A DNA stretch of 64,000 nucleotides, from positions 1 to 64,000 of the forward strand of contig DATISF010000028.1 in the NCBI GenBank assembly GCA_035468985.1, given 5' to 3'. The position numbers were made by a program, and so were the translations under genes. The stretch is from DASVHS01 sp035468985 (GTDB lineage Bacteria; Acidobacteriota; Thermoanaerobaculia; Gp7-AA8). The notes under the pieces were generated by a model, which saw nothing but the letters and a program-made list of their open reading frames with translations, ran no database searches and was not told where the DNA came from. Below are positions 57,811 through 64,000 of the stretch, piece after piece; position 1 is the first letter of the stretch; the number at the start of each line of letters is the position of its first letter.

Positions 57811-58920
57811 TCACTTCCGAATCGCTTCAGCGATGCGGACGACCTCCGACTCCATCTCCACGCCGAACTCGCTCCGAATCTCGTAGATCCAGCCGTAGAG
57901 GAGCTCGTTGAGGATGTTGTGCACGACCGCGCCACGGTCGGCCGAGCCGGACGCGATGAGATTGTTCAGCAGCTGATCGAAATCGATGCGGCCCTCATTG
58001 ACGAAATTCATCCCGCTCAGGTAGGGCAGCGTCTCCGGCGAGAGCTGCAGGACCACACGGTCCATGAAGTCGTAGACGTGGTCACCGACCTTCTGAAGAA
58101 CGAGGGCGAAGATCTGCTGGAACGCGGTGTTGTAGCGCTCGACGATCCCTTCGAGCTCGTACTCGGTCGCCTCGGCCTCACGCTTCTCGACGAGGTCCGC
58201 GCCGGCCGCGTCCTGCACGAGGTTGATCACCAGGAGTCCCCACAGCGTGCGGCAGGTCGAAAAGTTCGTCAGGTAGCTTCGCTTGCAGACACTTTCGACG
58301 GTTTGGGCGCTCTCGCCGAACAGCGAGAGAACGTGCCCTTCCTCGTCGTTGAGCTCCAGCTGGTAGGCGCGCGTATCGGCGCCGGGCACCTGTTCGAGAA
58401 GGCGGTCCAGTCTTCCGATGCCGCGCATGATCAGCGACCAGAAGTCGATCGACTCCACTCCGTCCAGAACGAGACGCTCGGTCGAAAGCGGAAGGGTGAT
58501 GATCTCGTCGGGAAAGTTCGACGTGAACTCGATCGTGTAACTGCCGGTCCGGTACCGCATGGCGTTGACCACGATCGCGCTCGACTGCCTCTCCACCGCG
58601 CGGCTCAGCTCCTCCGGCTTGAGGTAGCCGAGCTCGACGAGCAGTGCGCCGATCCGCCGCGAGACGACCAGCCGGTCCATCACGTTGTTGTATTGCTGCA
58701 GATTCAGCTCGCCCGTGCGAAGCAGCGTTTCGGCGAGTCCGACGTCCTGATCGGTGGATGACGCGAAGATGATCCGCCCTTCGTTGAAGTAGATCGTGTC
58801 GTTGCGGCCGATGGCGTCGAGCGAAAGGATCGCCGTCTCGCCGGAACGGAGGATGGAACGGAAAAGGTCGGGGACAGTCGTCTCCGCCAGCGTGCCTTGA
58901 ATCGAGAGTTCTTCGGACAT
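57811..58920 (-). CDS. DUF4388-domain protein
   Basis: A 369-residue protein. DUF4388 (LSIQGTLAETTVPDLFRSIL; TAILSLDAIGRNDTIYFNEG) is a domain common in Myxococcota and Acidobacteriota signalling proteins; here it is followed by a predominantly helical region with two or three repeats (FQQIFALVLQKVGDHVYDFM). I start at ATG 58920; the upstream frame through 59022 reads 7-bp repeats as SRIPNPEPRIPNPE. It ends 61 nt after the GGDEF gene, suggesting joint regulation. Confidence 0.78.
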   Translation of the reverse strand: MSEELSIQGTLAETTVPDLFRSILRSGETAILSLDAIGRNDTIYFNEGRIIFASSTDQDVGLAETLLRTGELNLQQYNNVMDRLVVSRRIGALLVELGYLKPEELSRAVERQSSAIVVNAMRYRTGSYTIEFTSNFPDEIITLPLSTERLVLDGVESIDFWSLIMRGIGRLDRLLEQVPGADTRAYQLELNDEEGHVLSLFGESAQTVESVCKRSYLTNFSTCRTLWGLLVINLVQDAAGADLVEKREAEATEYELEGIVERYNTAFQQIFALVLQKVGDHVYDFMDRVVLQLSPETLPYLSGMNFVNEGRIDFDQLLNNLIASGSADRGAVVHNILNELLYGWIYEIRSEFGVEMESEVVRIAEAIRK

Positions 58921-58922
58921 TT

Positions 58923-58980
58923 GGGATTCGGGATTCGGGATTCGGGGTTCGGGATTCGGGATTCGGGATTCGAGATTCGA
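58923..58980. repeat. Family-E run of GGGATTC units between DUF4388 and GGDEF genes
   Basis: About eight 7-bp units close to GGGATTC, 58 bp in total. It fills the gap between the two genes and would be read as codons if the DUF4388 gene used an upstream start. Confidence 0.85.
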
Positions 58981-58981
58981 G

Positions 58982-60292
58982 CTACGTGGTGGCCGGCTTC
59001 GTCGCGTCTTCCACCGTGGCAACGCCCACCGAGTTCTTCGTCGTCGACTTCACCTTGTACATCGCGGTGTCGGCCTGGCGGATCAGGCCTTCCTTGGTGA
59101 TGGCATGGGTCGGATACGTGGCGATGCCGAAGCTGGCGGTGATGGAGATCTCGACATTCGCGTCGACATTGAAGACCGTCGCCGTCATCGCCTTGCGCAC
59201 GCGGTTGGCCACGGCCATGGCCTGATCGGAATCGGTCTGCGGCAGGATGATGCAGAACTCGTCGCCGCCGAACCGCACGACCTTGTCGATGGCGCGCACG
59301 GCGCCGAGGATCCGTTTGGCCACTTCCTGAAGCGTGCGCGATCCGGTGAGATGGCCGTAAAAGTTGTTGACCATCTTCAGGTCGTCGAGGTCGAGGAAGA
59401 TGATGCTGAAGAGCGTCCCGTACCTGCGGGACCGCTCGATCTCCTCGTCGAGGTAGGACTCGAAGAAGCGACGGTTGAACGCTTTGGTCAGGTCGTCGCG
59501 CATGGCCAGGTCGCGGCTGCGCGTCAACTGGTAGATGTTGCTCAACACCTGGCCGACCGCGGCCAGATACCGGCTCACGTTGAATGCGCCTTCGTCGGTG
59601 AACGCGTCCTTCGCCTGGAGCGGCACCTTGATGACGCCGATCAGGTCCTCGTTGACCTGCAGCGGCATGACGATCATGCCGGTCCCGTTTTTCTCCCGTT
59701 CTGAGGCGAGGAGATTTCCCGACGACAGAGCGCGCTGCAACAGTCCCGGCGGAACGCCGGGAAGAAACTCGCTGGTCTCGTGATAGCTCGAGTCGTTGCT
59801 GAAACTGACGACGTAGCGCTCCAGCCGGGGGTCGTGAAGGAAGAGCGTACCCGTCTCGAGTCCGAGGAGGTCGAGGACCGTGTGCGTGATCTTCTCCGAC
59901 ACTTCGTCGGCTTCGACCATCGACATCATTTCGTGGATCTGCCCGAGGTAGGTGACTTCCTGCTCCAGTTGAGAGGCGTGAGCGGCGGTCTCGGCCAGGT
60001 CATCCGCGAAGTCGAGGTACTCACCAGGGTTGTTCAGAAAGGCATCGCGATTCACGCGGATCTCGCCGCGACGCCGTTGCGGCGGCACGTCGTTTTCGCA
60101 GAGGACGATCCGCACGAGACTCTTGCGCGGCGGGGAGTCGAGAACCTTGTGCGAGTCGGCGTCGATGACGACGATCCGCGACGGGTCGTCCCCTTCGCCT
60201 GCCGCGACGAAGTTGGATGACCGGCACGCCTCGCGAAGGCGTCGGACGAGGTCGCCCCGACCCGAATAGACACCGACAGATTGCTGGTTCAT
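58982..60292 (-). CDS. GAF-GGDEF diguanylate cyclase
   Basis: A 436-residue protein making c-di-GMP. Residues 1-100 look like a receiver-type fold without the standard motif. A GAF domain (THTVLDLLGLETGTLFLHDP; NEDLIGVIKVPLQAKDAF) follows, then GGDEF (DDLTKAFNRRFFESYLDEEI; VVRFGGDEFCIILPQ). RAID five residues before GGDEF is a product-inhibition I-site. GG-D-E-F is intact, so activity is likely. It is divergent from the glycosyltransferase gene. Confidence 0.9.
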   Translation of the reverse strand: MNQQSVGVYSGRGDLVRRLREACRSSNFVAAGEGDDPSRIVVIDADSHKVLDSPPRKSLVRIVLCENDVPPQRRRGEIRVNRDAFLNNPGEYLDFADDLAETAAHASQLEQEVTYLGQIHEMMSMVEADEVSEKITHTVLDLLGLETGTLFLHDPRLERYVVSFSNDSSYHETSEFLPGVPPGLLQRALSSGNLLASEREKNGTGMIVMPLQVNEDLIGVIKVPLQAKDAFTDEGAFNVSRYLAAVGQVLSNIYQLTRSRDLAMRDDLTKAFNRRFFESYLDEEIERSRRYGTLFSIIFLDLDDLKMVNNFYGHLTGSRTLQEVAKRILGAVRAIDKVVRFGGDEFCIILPQTDSDQAMAVANRVRKAMTATVFNVDANVEISITASFGIATYPTHAITKEGLIRQADTAMYKVKSTTKNSVGVATVEDATKPATT

Positions 60293-60333
60293 TCGCGCGA
60301 AACGCTTAATTCTACAATGGGTTCGGCCGACAG

Positions 60334-61131
60334 ATGCGCATCGTCCAGATCGTTCTTCCCGCCGTCACCGCGTTCGAGGAGAAGTGCCGCCGCGTCGATC
60401 ACTCGACTCTCTCCACGAGACACGAAGTCCTCGTCGCCGGACCGAAGGAACCTCTGCCCGCCGCGGATGTCGCCCACGTGTACGGCCCCGGCGAACTTCC
60501 GGCTGCTGCCTTCATCGGGTTTCGACTCCCTTATGTCGCATCCTCTGAGCCAGTTGGGCGGGCCTGGGTTCGAAAGCCGGCGCGGCCTGCCTACGTGCTG
60601 TCGCCGTTGGAGAGTCCGGAGCCGGTGGAGGAGGTCTTCTTCCAACTCGAGTCCCGAATCCCGAGCCCCGAGTCCCACGTGCTCGGATCGTTTGCGAGGT
60701 CGTCGATCGCCAACCTCATCGAGCAGACGCTGGGCCGCATTCGCCGTTTCCGCGACGATGTCGAGTGGCGGCTTTTCGAGCGCGCGCCGACGCCCGAGGA
60801 TCTAGCCGGCGTAGACGCGTGGGTCGATCCTGCCACCGCCGAGGATGATCTCGACGGCTTCGTCGCCGAGGCGCTCGTGTCGGGCAAACCCGTTGTGGCA
60901 TCGAGAATTACGATCAATTTGCAGCGCCTCGAAAAAGGGCGCACCGGCTTCCTCGTTCCGCCGGGAGATCCCAACGAGCTCACTCATGCGATACTAACTG
61001 CCCTATTCAAGCCAGAGGTGGCGCGAACGAAAATTGAGGCAGCACGACAGACCGCCGGCAAGTTCCGGCCCAGGCAACGCCTTCGTCTGCTCGAGCGTAT
61101 CTACGAGACCGTGATGAAGCCGTCATCCTGA
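60334..61131 (+). CDS. Glycosyltransferase (GT-B-like), shortened, with family-E insert
   Basis: A 265-residue protein. The end has AEALVSGKPVVASRITINLQ and TGFLVPPGDPNELTHAILTAL, the C-terminal nucleotide-sugar half of GT4-like enzymes. The N-terminal half is short. Residues ~106-115 (SRIPSPES) are encoded by four 7-bp units at 60648-60675. The final Ser-Ser-stop comes from a family-A repeat. It starts at ATG 60334. The shortness leaves open whether the enzyme is active. Confidence 0.68.
   Translation: MRIVQIVLPAVTAFEEKCRRVDHSTLSTRHEVLVAGPKEPLPAADVAHVYGPGELPAAAFIGFRLPYVASSEPVGRAWVRKPARPAYVLSPLESPEPVEEVFFQLESRIPSPESHVLGSFARSSIANLIEQTLGRIRRFRDDVEWRLFERAPTPEDLAGVDAWVDPATAEDDLDGFVAEALVSGKPVVASRITINLQRLEKGRTGFLVPPGDPNELTHAILTALFKPEVARTKIEAARQTAGKFRPRQRLRLLERIYETVMKPSS
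60648..60675. repeat. Family-E block: four 7-bp units inside the glycosyltransferase gene
   Basis: CGAGTCC, CGAATCC, CGAGCCC, CGAGTCC, 28 bp, translated in frame. Confidence 0.78.
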
Positions 61132-61184
61132 GCGAAGCGAAGGATTCTCGTCCCCGAGACTCTTCGCTTCGCCCAGAGTGACGT
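61122..61184. repeat. Family-A core repeat supplying the glycosyltransferase stop
   Basis: GTCATCCTGAGCGAAGCGAA to TCGCTTCGCCCAGAGTGACG. TCA TCC TGA at its left end closes the upstream gene. The next gene starts 4 nt beyond. Confidence 0.8.
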
Positions 61185-61188
61185 CCAG

Positions 61189-62427
61189 ATGACCCGAATC
61201 CTCGAAATCCCGAATCCACAACGGCGAGCCATCGATCTTGTGAAAGAGGTGGCGGCGGAGAAGGAATGCCGTCCATTCCTCGTCGGCGGTCCGGTGCGCG
61301 ACCTGCTCCTCGGCCGCCCCGTCTCGGACGTCGATCTGACGCTCGAGGAGGGCAGCTCGGTCCTGGCCCGGGCGCTGGCCAAGAGAATCGAAGGCCGCGT
61401 CCGCTCTTACCCCCAGTTCCTGACGTACAAGGTCAGCGCCGACGGCTTTCCCGAGATCGACATCGCCACGGCCCGCAAGGAGAAGTACCGGGCACCCGGG
61501 GCGCTCCCGACCGTATCGGAAGGGAAACTCAAGGACGACCTGCTGCGGCGCGATTTCGCGATCAACGCCATGGCCATGGATCTCCTCGACGGGACGATCC
61601 ACGACCCGGCCGGCGGTCAGCATGACCTCTCCACGAGGGTCGTCCGCGTTCTTCACGACAACAGCTTCATCGACGACCCCACCCGCATCTTCCGCGCGAT
61701 TCGCCTCGCCAAGCGTCTCGGATTCTCGATCGAGCATCACACGGCGGAGTGGATGAAGCGCGCCATCGCCGGCGGCGCACTCTCGGCGGTCTCGCGCGAA
61801 CGCTTGTGGCGCGAGCTGTTCCTGGCGATGGACGAGCGTGAGGCGCCGAAGATCCTCGTGGCGCTCCACAAGGCGCACGCGCTCGTTCCGATCTTCGGAC
61901 TGGAATTGCGCGCCGGGAATCCTGATCCGTTCGAGAAAATCCGGCGCCAGGTCGAGGCGCAGCCGAACCTCGATCGCTACGTCCTCTACACGGGCATGCT
62001 GCTGCGCGGCACGGATGCGACGGCGGCGAACCTCGAAGGCTCGGGCTTCTCGCAGAAGCGCGCGCGGGCCGTGCTGCAGATCGCGCGCGACCTGTCGCGG
62101 TTCAAGAAAGCCCTCAACGGAGCGGCCTCCGACCGCCAGCGATTCCGGCTGTTCAAGACGATGTCTCCCGAACTGCTGATGCTCCTCGTGGCCGACCGCC
62201 CCGAGGAACGCACGAATGTGTCGCGATTCCAGGAGTTCCAGAAGTTCAAGCTGCCACTCCGCGGCGACGATCTCGAGGTGCCGGTCGGGCCGCATATCGC
62301 CCGGGCGCTCGAACGGACCCGCGAGGCGGTCTTCAGCGGGGAGATCCCGCCGGATCAGGCGCGTTCTTTTGCCCGCGGCCTGGCCATCAAGTATCTTAGT
62401 CGGGAGCAACCGGCCGATCCGAAATGA
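61189..62427 (+). CDS. CCA-adding / poly(A) polymerase-type tRNA nucleotidyltransferase
   Basis: A 412-residue class II nucleotidyltransferase. FLVGGPVRDLLLGRPVSDVD holds the GG and DxD, with EIDIATARKEKYR next, LKDDLLRRDFAINAMAMDL and the RNA-binding DDPTRIFRAIRLAKRLGFS region. It adds CCA to tRNA or A-tails; the sequence alone cannot decide. No HD domain is visible in the C-terminal third. The stop overlaps the next gene's start (ATGA). Confidence 0.88.
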   Translation: MTRILEIPNPQRRAIDLVKEVAAEKECRPFLVGGPVRDLLLGRPVSDVDLTLEEGSSVLARALAKRIEGRVRSYPQFLTYKVSADGFPEIDIATARKEKYRAPGALPTVSEGKLKDDLLRRDFAINAMAMDLLDGTIHDPAGGQHDLSTRVVRVLHDNSFIDDPTRIFRAIRLAKRLGFSIEHHTAEWMKRAIAGGALSAVSRERLWRELFLAMDEREAPKILVALHKAHALVPIFGLELRAGNPDPFEKIRRQVEAQPNLDRYVLYTGMLLRGTDATAANLEGSGFSQKRARAVLQIARDLSRFKKALNGAASDRQRFRLFKTMSPELLMLLVADRPEERTNVSRFQEFQKFKLPLRGDDLEVPVGPHIARALERTREAVFSGEIPPDQARSFARGLAIKYLSREQPADPK

Positions 62428-63230
62428 AGGTCTTGGTGAGATGTGCGGCGCTGATGATGGTGTTGGCGCCCCTCCCCGCTCTCGCGCAGACACCCCCTCC
62501 CGATCCCCCGCCGACGCACGACATCACGAAAGTCGACCCCGCACCCCTGGGCGGCGCGATTGCCGTGCCGCTCCCTGAGGATCAGCTGCGCCAGATGCGG
62601 AAGTACGGGCTGGACGAGCTCGCGGGCAGCCGTCAGGCCATCGGATCGCAGCTCATCGACGGCCACCTTCCGCGGCCGCTCCTCGATTACTACGTGCACA
62701 GCGGCAACATCGATCAACGATTGTCGATCTTCGAGCGCGGTCTGGTGGTCATCCGGATGACGGGCGCAGGCGGCATCATTCAGAAGCGCGTGATCATTCC
62801 GGACGGCGCAGTCAGGAAATACCTCGAATCCGCGGCGCCGGAGAAGATCGAGCAGATCCGAACCACCGAGTTGCGCGATCCGACGCAGAACCGCATCGCA
62901 TTCCTGCGCGTGTACCGCGACGGCGCGACGTTCGTCGAACGCGTATTCGATCCCTCCCTCGCGCCGCCGAAGATCCTGCACGACGCGGTGCTCCCCATCG
63001 AGGACCTTCTCCGCGCGATCTCCGAGGACCGCGAGGTGACGAGCACGCTGGCGGGCTACGAACCGCATGTCGGCGACGAGCTGGTCGGCGACGACCGCAA
63101 GACCTGGCGCGTGGAGCGGATCATCTCCAGCAGCGGCATCGTCGAGCTGCACTGCACGTCGCAGCCGATGGTCATGTACGTCGCGAAGAAGGATCTGTAC
63201 AACTACTTCGTCGGGCGTCCCAGTCAATGA
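62424..63230 (+). CDS. Exported protein, unknown function
   Basis: A 268-residue protein with a signal peptide (CAALMMVLAPLPALAQTPPP) and a proline-rich spacer. The rest alternates helical and beta segments (DQLRQMRKYGLDELAGSRQA; LSIFERGLVVIRMTGAGG; ILHDAVLPIEDLLRAISEDR). I do not recognise the family. It sits between the tRNA nucleotidyltransferase gene (4-nt overlap) and rsmD, in what looks like one operon. Confidence 0.7.
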   Translation: MKVLVRCAALMMVLAPLPALAQTPPPDPPPTHDITKVDPAPLGGAIAVPLPEDQLRQMRKYGLDELAGSRQAIGSQLIDGHLPRPLLDYYVHSGNIDQRLSIFERGLVVIRMTGAGGIIQKRVIIPDGAVRKYLESAAPEKIEQIRTTELRDPTQNRIAFLRVYRDGATFVERVFDPSLAPPKILHDAVLPIEDLLRAISEDREVTSTLAGYEPHVGDELVGDDRKTWRVERIISSSGIVELHCTSQPMVMYVAKKDLYNYFVGRPSQ

Positions 63231-63234
63231 GGTG

Positions 63235-63816
63235 ATGTCGTCCCTCCGAATCACGGCCGGAACCCTTCGCGGCCGCCGCATCCCTGTTCCGCGCGGCGAC
63301 GTCCGACCGACATCCGAACGCGCTCGTCAGGCGTACTTCAACATCGTCGGCGACCGGATCGCCGGCGCGAGCTTTCTCGATCTTTTCGCCGGCAGCGGCA
63401 TCTTCTCGTTCGAAGCGGTGTCGCGCGGTGCGGCATCATCGACGGCCATCGATCGCGACACGGCCGGAATTGCGAAGCAGGCCGAAGACCTCGGCGTAAC
63501 CAACATCCAAACGATTGCCGGTGATGCTCTGAGCGCGCTGAAACGCCTGCCCGCCGAACGGTTCGATCTCGTCTACGCCGATCCGCCGTACGACTATGAC
63601 CGCTACGGCGATCTGCTCGAAGCGATCGAAAAAATCCATCTCGCCGATGAGGCGATCGTGGCGGTGGAACACAGACGCCGCACAGATCTGTTCAACCGAG
63701 GACCGAGGAGCGGGGACCGAGGACTGAAATCTCTGCGCCGCGCCGAATACGGCGAGGTGTGGATCACGTTCTTTCAGGCTGAGACTGCCACAGGAATTGC
63801 AATGGAAAACGAATGA
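63235..63816 (+). CDS. rsmD: 16S rRNA (guanine(966)-N2)-methyltransferase with family-E insert
   Basis: A 193-residue methyltransferase. LRITAGTLRGRRIPVPRGDV is the RsmD N-terminal motif, ASFLDLFAGSGIFSFEA binds SAM, and DLVYADPPYDYD is the DPPY site. I start at ATG 63235 with GAGG upstream. In the C-terminal strand region NRGPRSGDRGLK is encoded by four 7-bp units (63695-63722). It methylates G966 of 16S rRNA near the decoding site. The stop overlaps the phoH start. Confidence 0.92.
   Translation: MSSLRITAGTLRGRRIPVPRGDVRPTSERARQAYFNIVGDRIAGASFLDLFAGSGIFSFEAVSRGAASSTAIDRDTAGIAKQAEDLGVTNIQTIAGDALSALKRLPAERFDLVYADPPYDYDRYGDLLEAIEKIHLADEAIVAVEHRRRTDLFNRGPRSGDRGLKSLRRAEYGEVWITFFQAETATGIAMENE
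63695..63722. repeat. Family-E block: four 7-bp units inside rsmD
   Basis: ACCGAGG, ACCGAGG, AGCGGGG, ACCGAGG, 28 bp, read in frame as part of NRGPRSGDRG. Confidence 0.75.
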
Positions 63817-64000
63817 GGACTATGGAACTCACACTAGACGAACAGGGCGCCCACACACTTTTCGGCAATCACGATGAAAACCTCCGCATGCTCGAGGAAG
63901 CCTTCGATGTGAAGATCTCTTCGCGCGGCAACGAGATCTTCGTCAAGGGCCCCGCCGAGAACGTCGCTCCGGTCGAGAAGCTCCTCGCGCAGATGCAGGA
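63813..64000 (+). CDS. PhoH-family ATPase, N-terminal part (runs off the window)
   Basis: About 62 codons are visible. MELTLDEQGAHTLFGNHDEN and LRMLEEAFDVKISSRGNEIF match the KH-like N-terminus of PhoH proteins, cytoplasmic ATPases often linked to RNA metabolism; the P-loop lies beyond the window. Starts at ATG 63813 or 63822; the former overlaps the rsmD stop by 4 nt. The order rsmD then phoH suggests an RNA-processing operon (inference). Confidence 0.75.
   Translation, partial: MRTMELTLDEQGAHTLFGNHDENLRMLEEAFDVKISSRGNEIFVKGPAENVAPVEKLLAQMQ

Noticed and set aside
60560..60600. tRNA-like T-arm word GGGTTCGAAA
   Set aside because: It lies in the glycosyltransferase frame and no acceptor or anticodon stem can be drawn around it.

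Overview
The window is high-GC (roughly 65%) bacterial chromosome with dense genes, short intergenic gaps and many 1-20 nt start/stop overlaps. There is no rRNA, tRNA, integrase, phage or CRISPR signal. The gene mix (RND efflux with lipoprotein adaptor, lspA, exosortase H, SPOR and TonB-type proteins, DUF4388, many dispersed palindromes) indicates a Gram-negative bacterium. It looks most like an uncultured Acidobacteriota of the Thermoanaerobaculia or Vicinamibacteria type. That placement is an inference from gene content and repeats, not from a marker gene.

Layout: 1-5930 holds an efflux operon with a lipoprotein adaptor and a single 1465-residue protein joining an RND pump to a TolC-type channel. 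6270-11486 holds small single-function genes. 11925-15067 holds an M20 dipeptidase and gamma-glutamyltranspeptidase. 15196-22533 (minus) is an arginine operon, argR-argC-argB-argD-argG-argH-argJ, with a promoter and two ARG boxes overlapping the argR start. 22665-36357 (plus) is a receiver protein, an unknown membrane protein and a glycogen/trehalose block glgE - treS/maltokinase - glgB - treZ - treY. 36284-37292 is exosortase H with its partner membrane protein. 37293-40435 is a repeat-rich segment with a duplicated and disrupted gene around nosL-like and tlpA-like genes. 40436-45196 holds yceH, a short glpD-like gene, a patatin and two regulators. 45188-50381 holds a PLP decarboxylase, GNAT, ispG, lspA, a GntR-slipin operon and a small membrane stress protein. 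50393-57213 holds a CoA-transferase pair, lipoproteins, Mrp, LOG and SPOR proteins. 57811-64000 holds signalling proteins, a glycosyltransferase, a CCA-adding-type enzyme, rsmD and the start of phoH.

The glycogen/trehalose genes form a complete loop: TreY/TreZ release trehalose from glucan; TreS isomerises it to maltose; the fused kinase makes maltose-1-phosphate; GlgE polymerises it; GlgB branches it. The arginine operon covers glutamate to arginine except argF, which is not in the window.

The most unusual property is the behaviour of several short repeat families. (A) A ~145 bp inverted-repeat element with core CATCCTGAGCCGCGAAGACG has 17 copies. One forms the C-terminus of ArgD, two supply stop codons, and one interrupts a duplicated gene. 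(B) A second inverted-repeat element of ~180 bp. (C) Hairpins with a TGAGAG loop; one lies in frame inside argH and two supply TAG stops. (D) CCGG-TTCAG-CCGG palindromes read through in argC, yceH and a SPOR gene. (E) Blocks of exactly four 7-bp units inside treY, rsmD, a glycosyltransferase and the glpD-like gene. Together they look like a genome-wide set of coding-compatible repeats that insert peptides into, or trim, housekeeping proteins.
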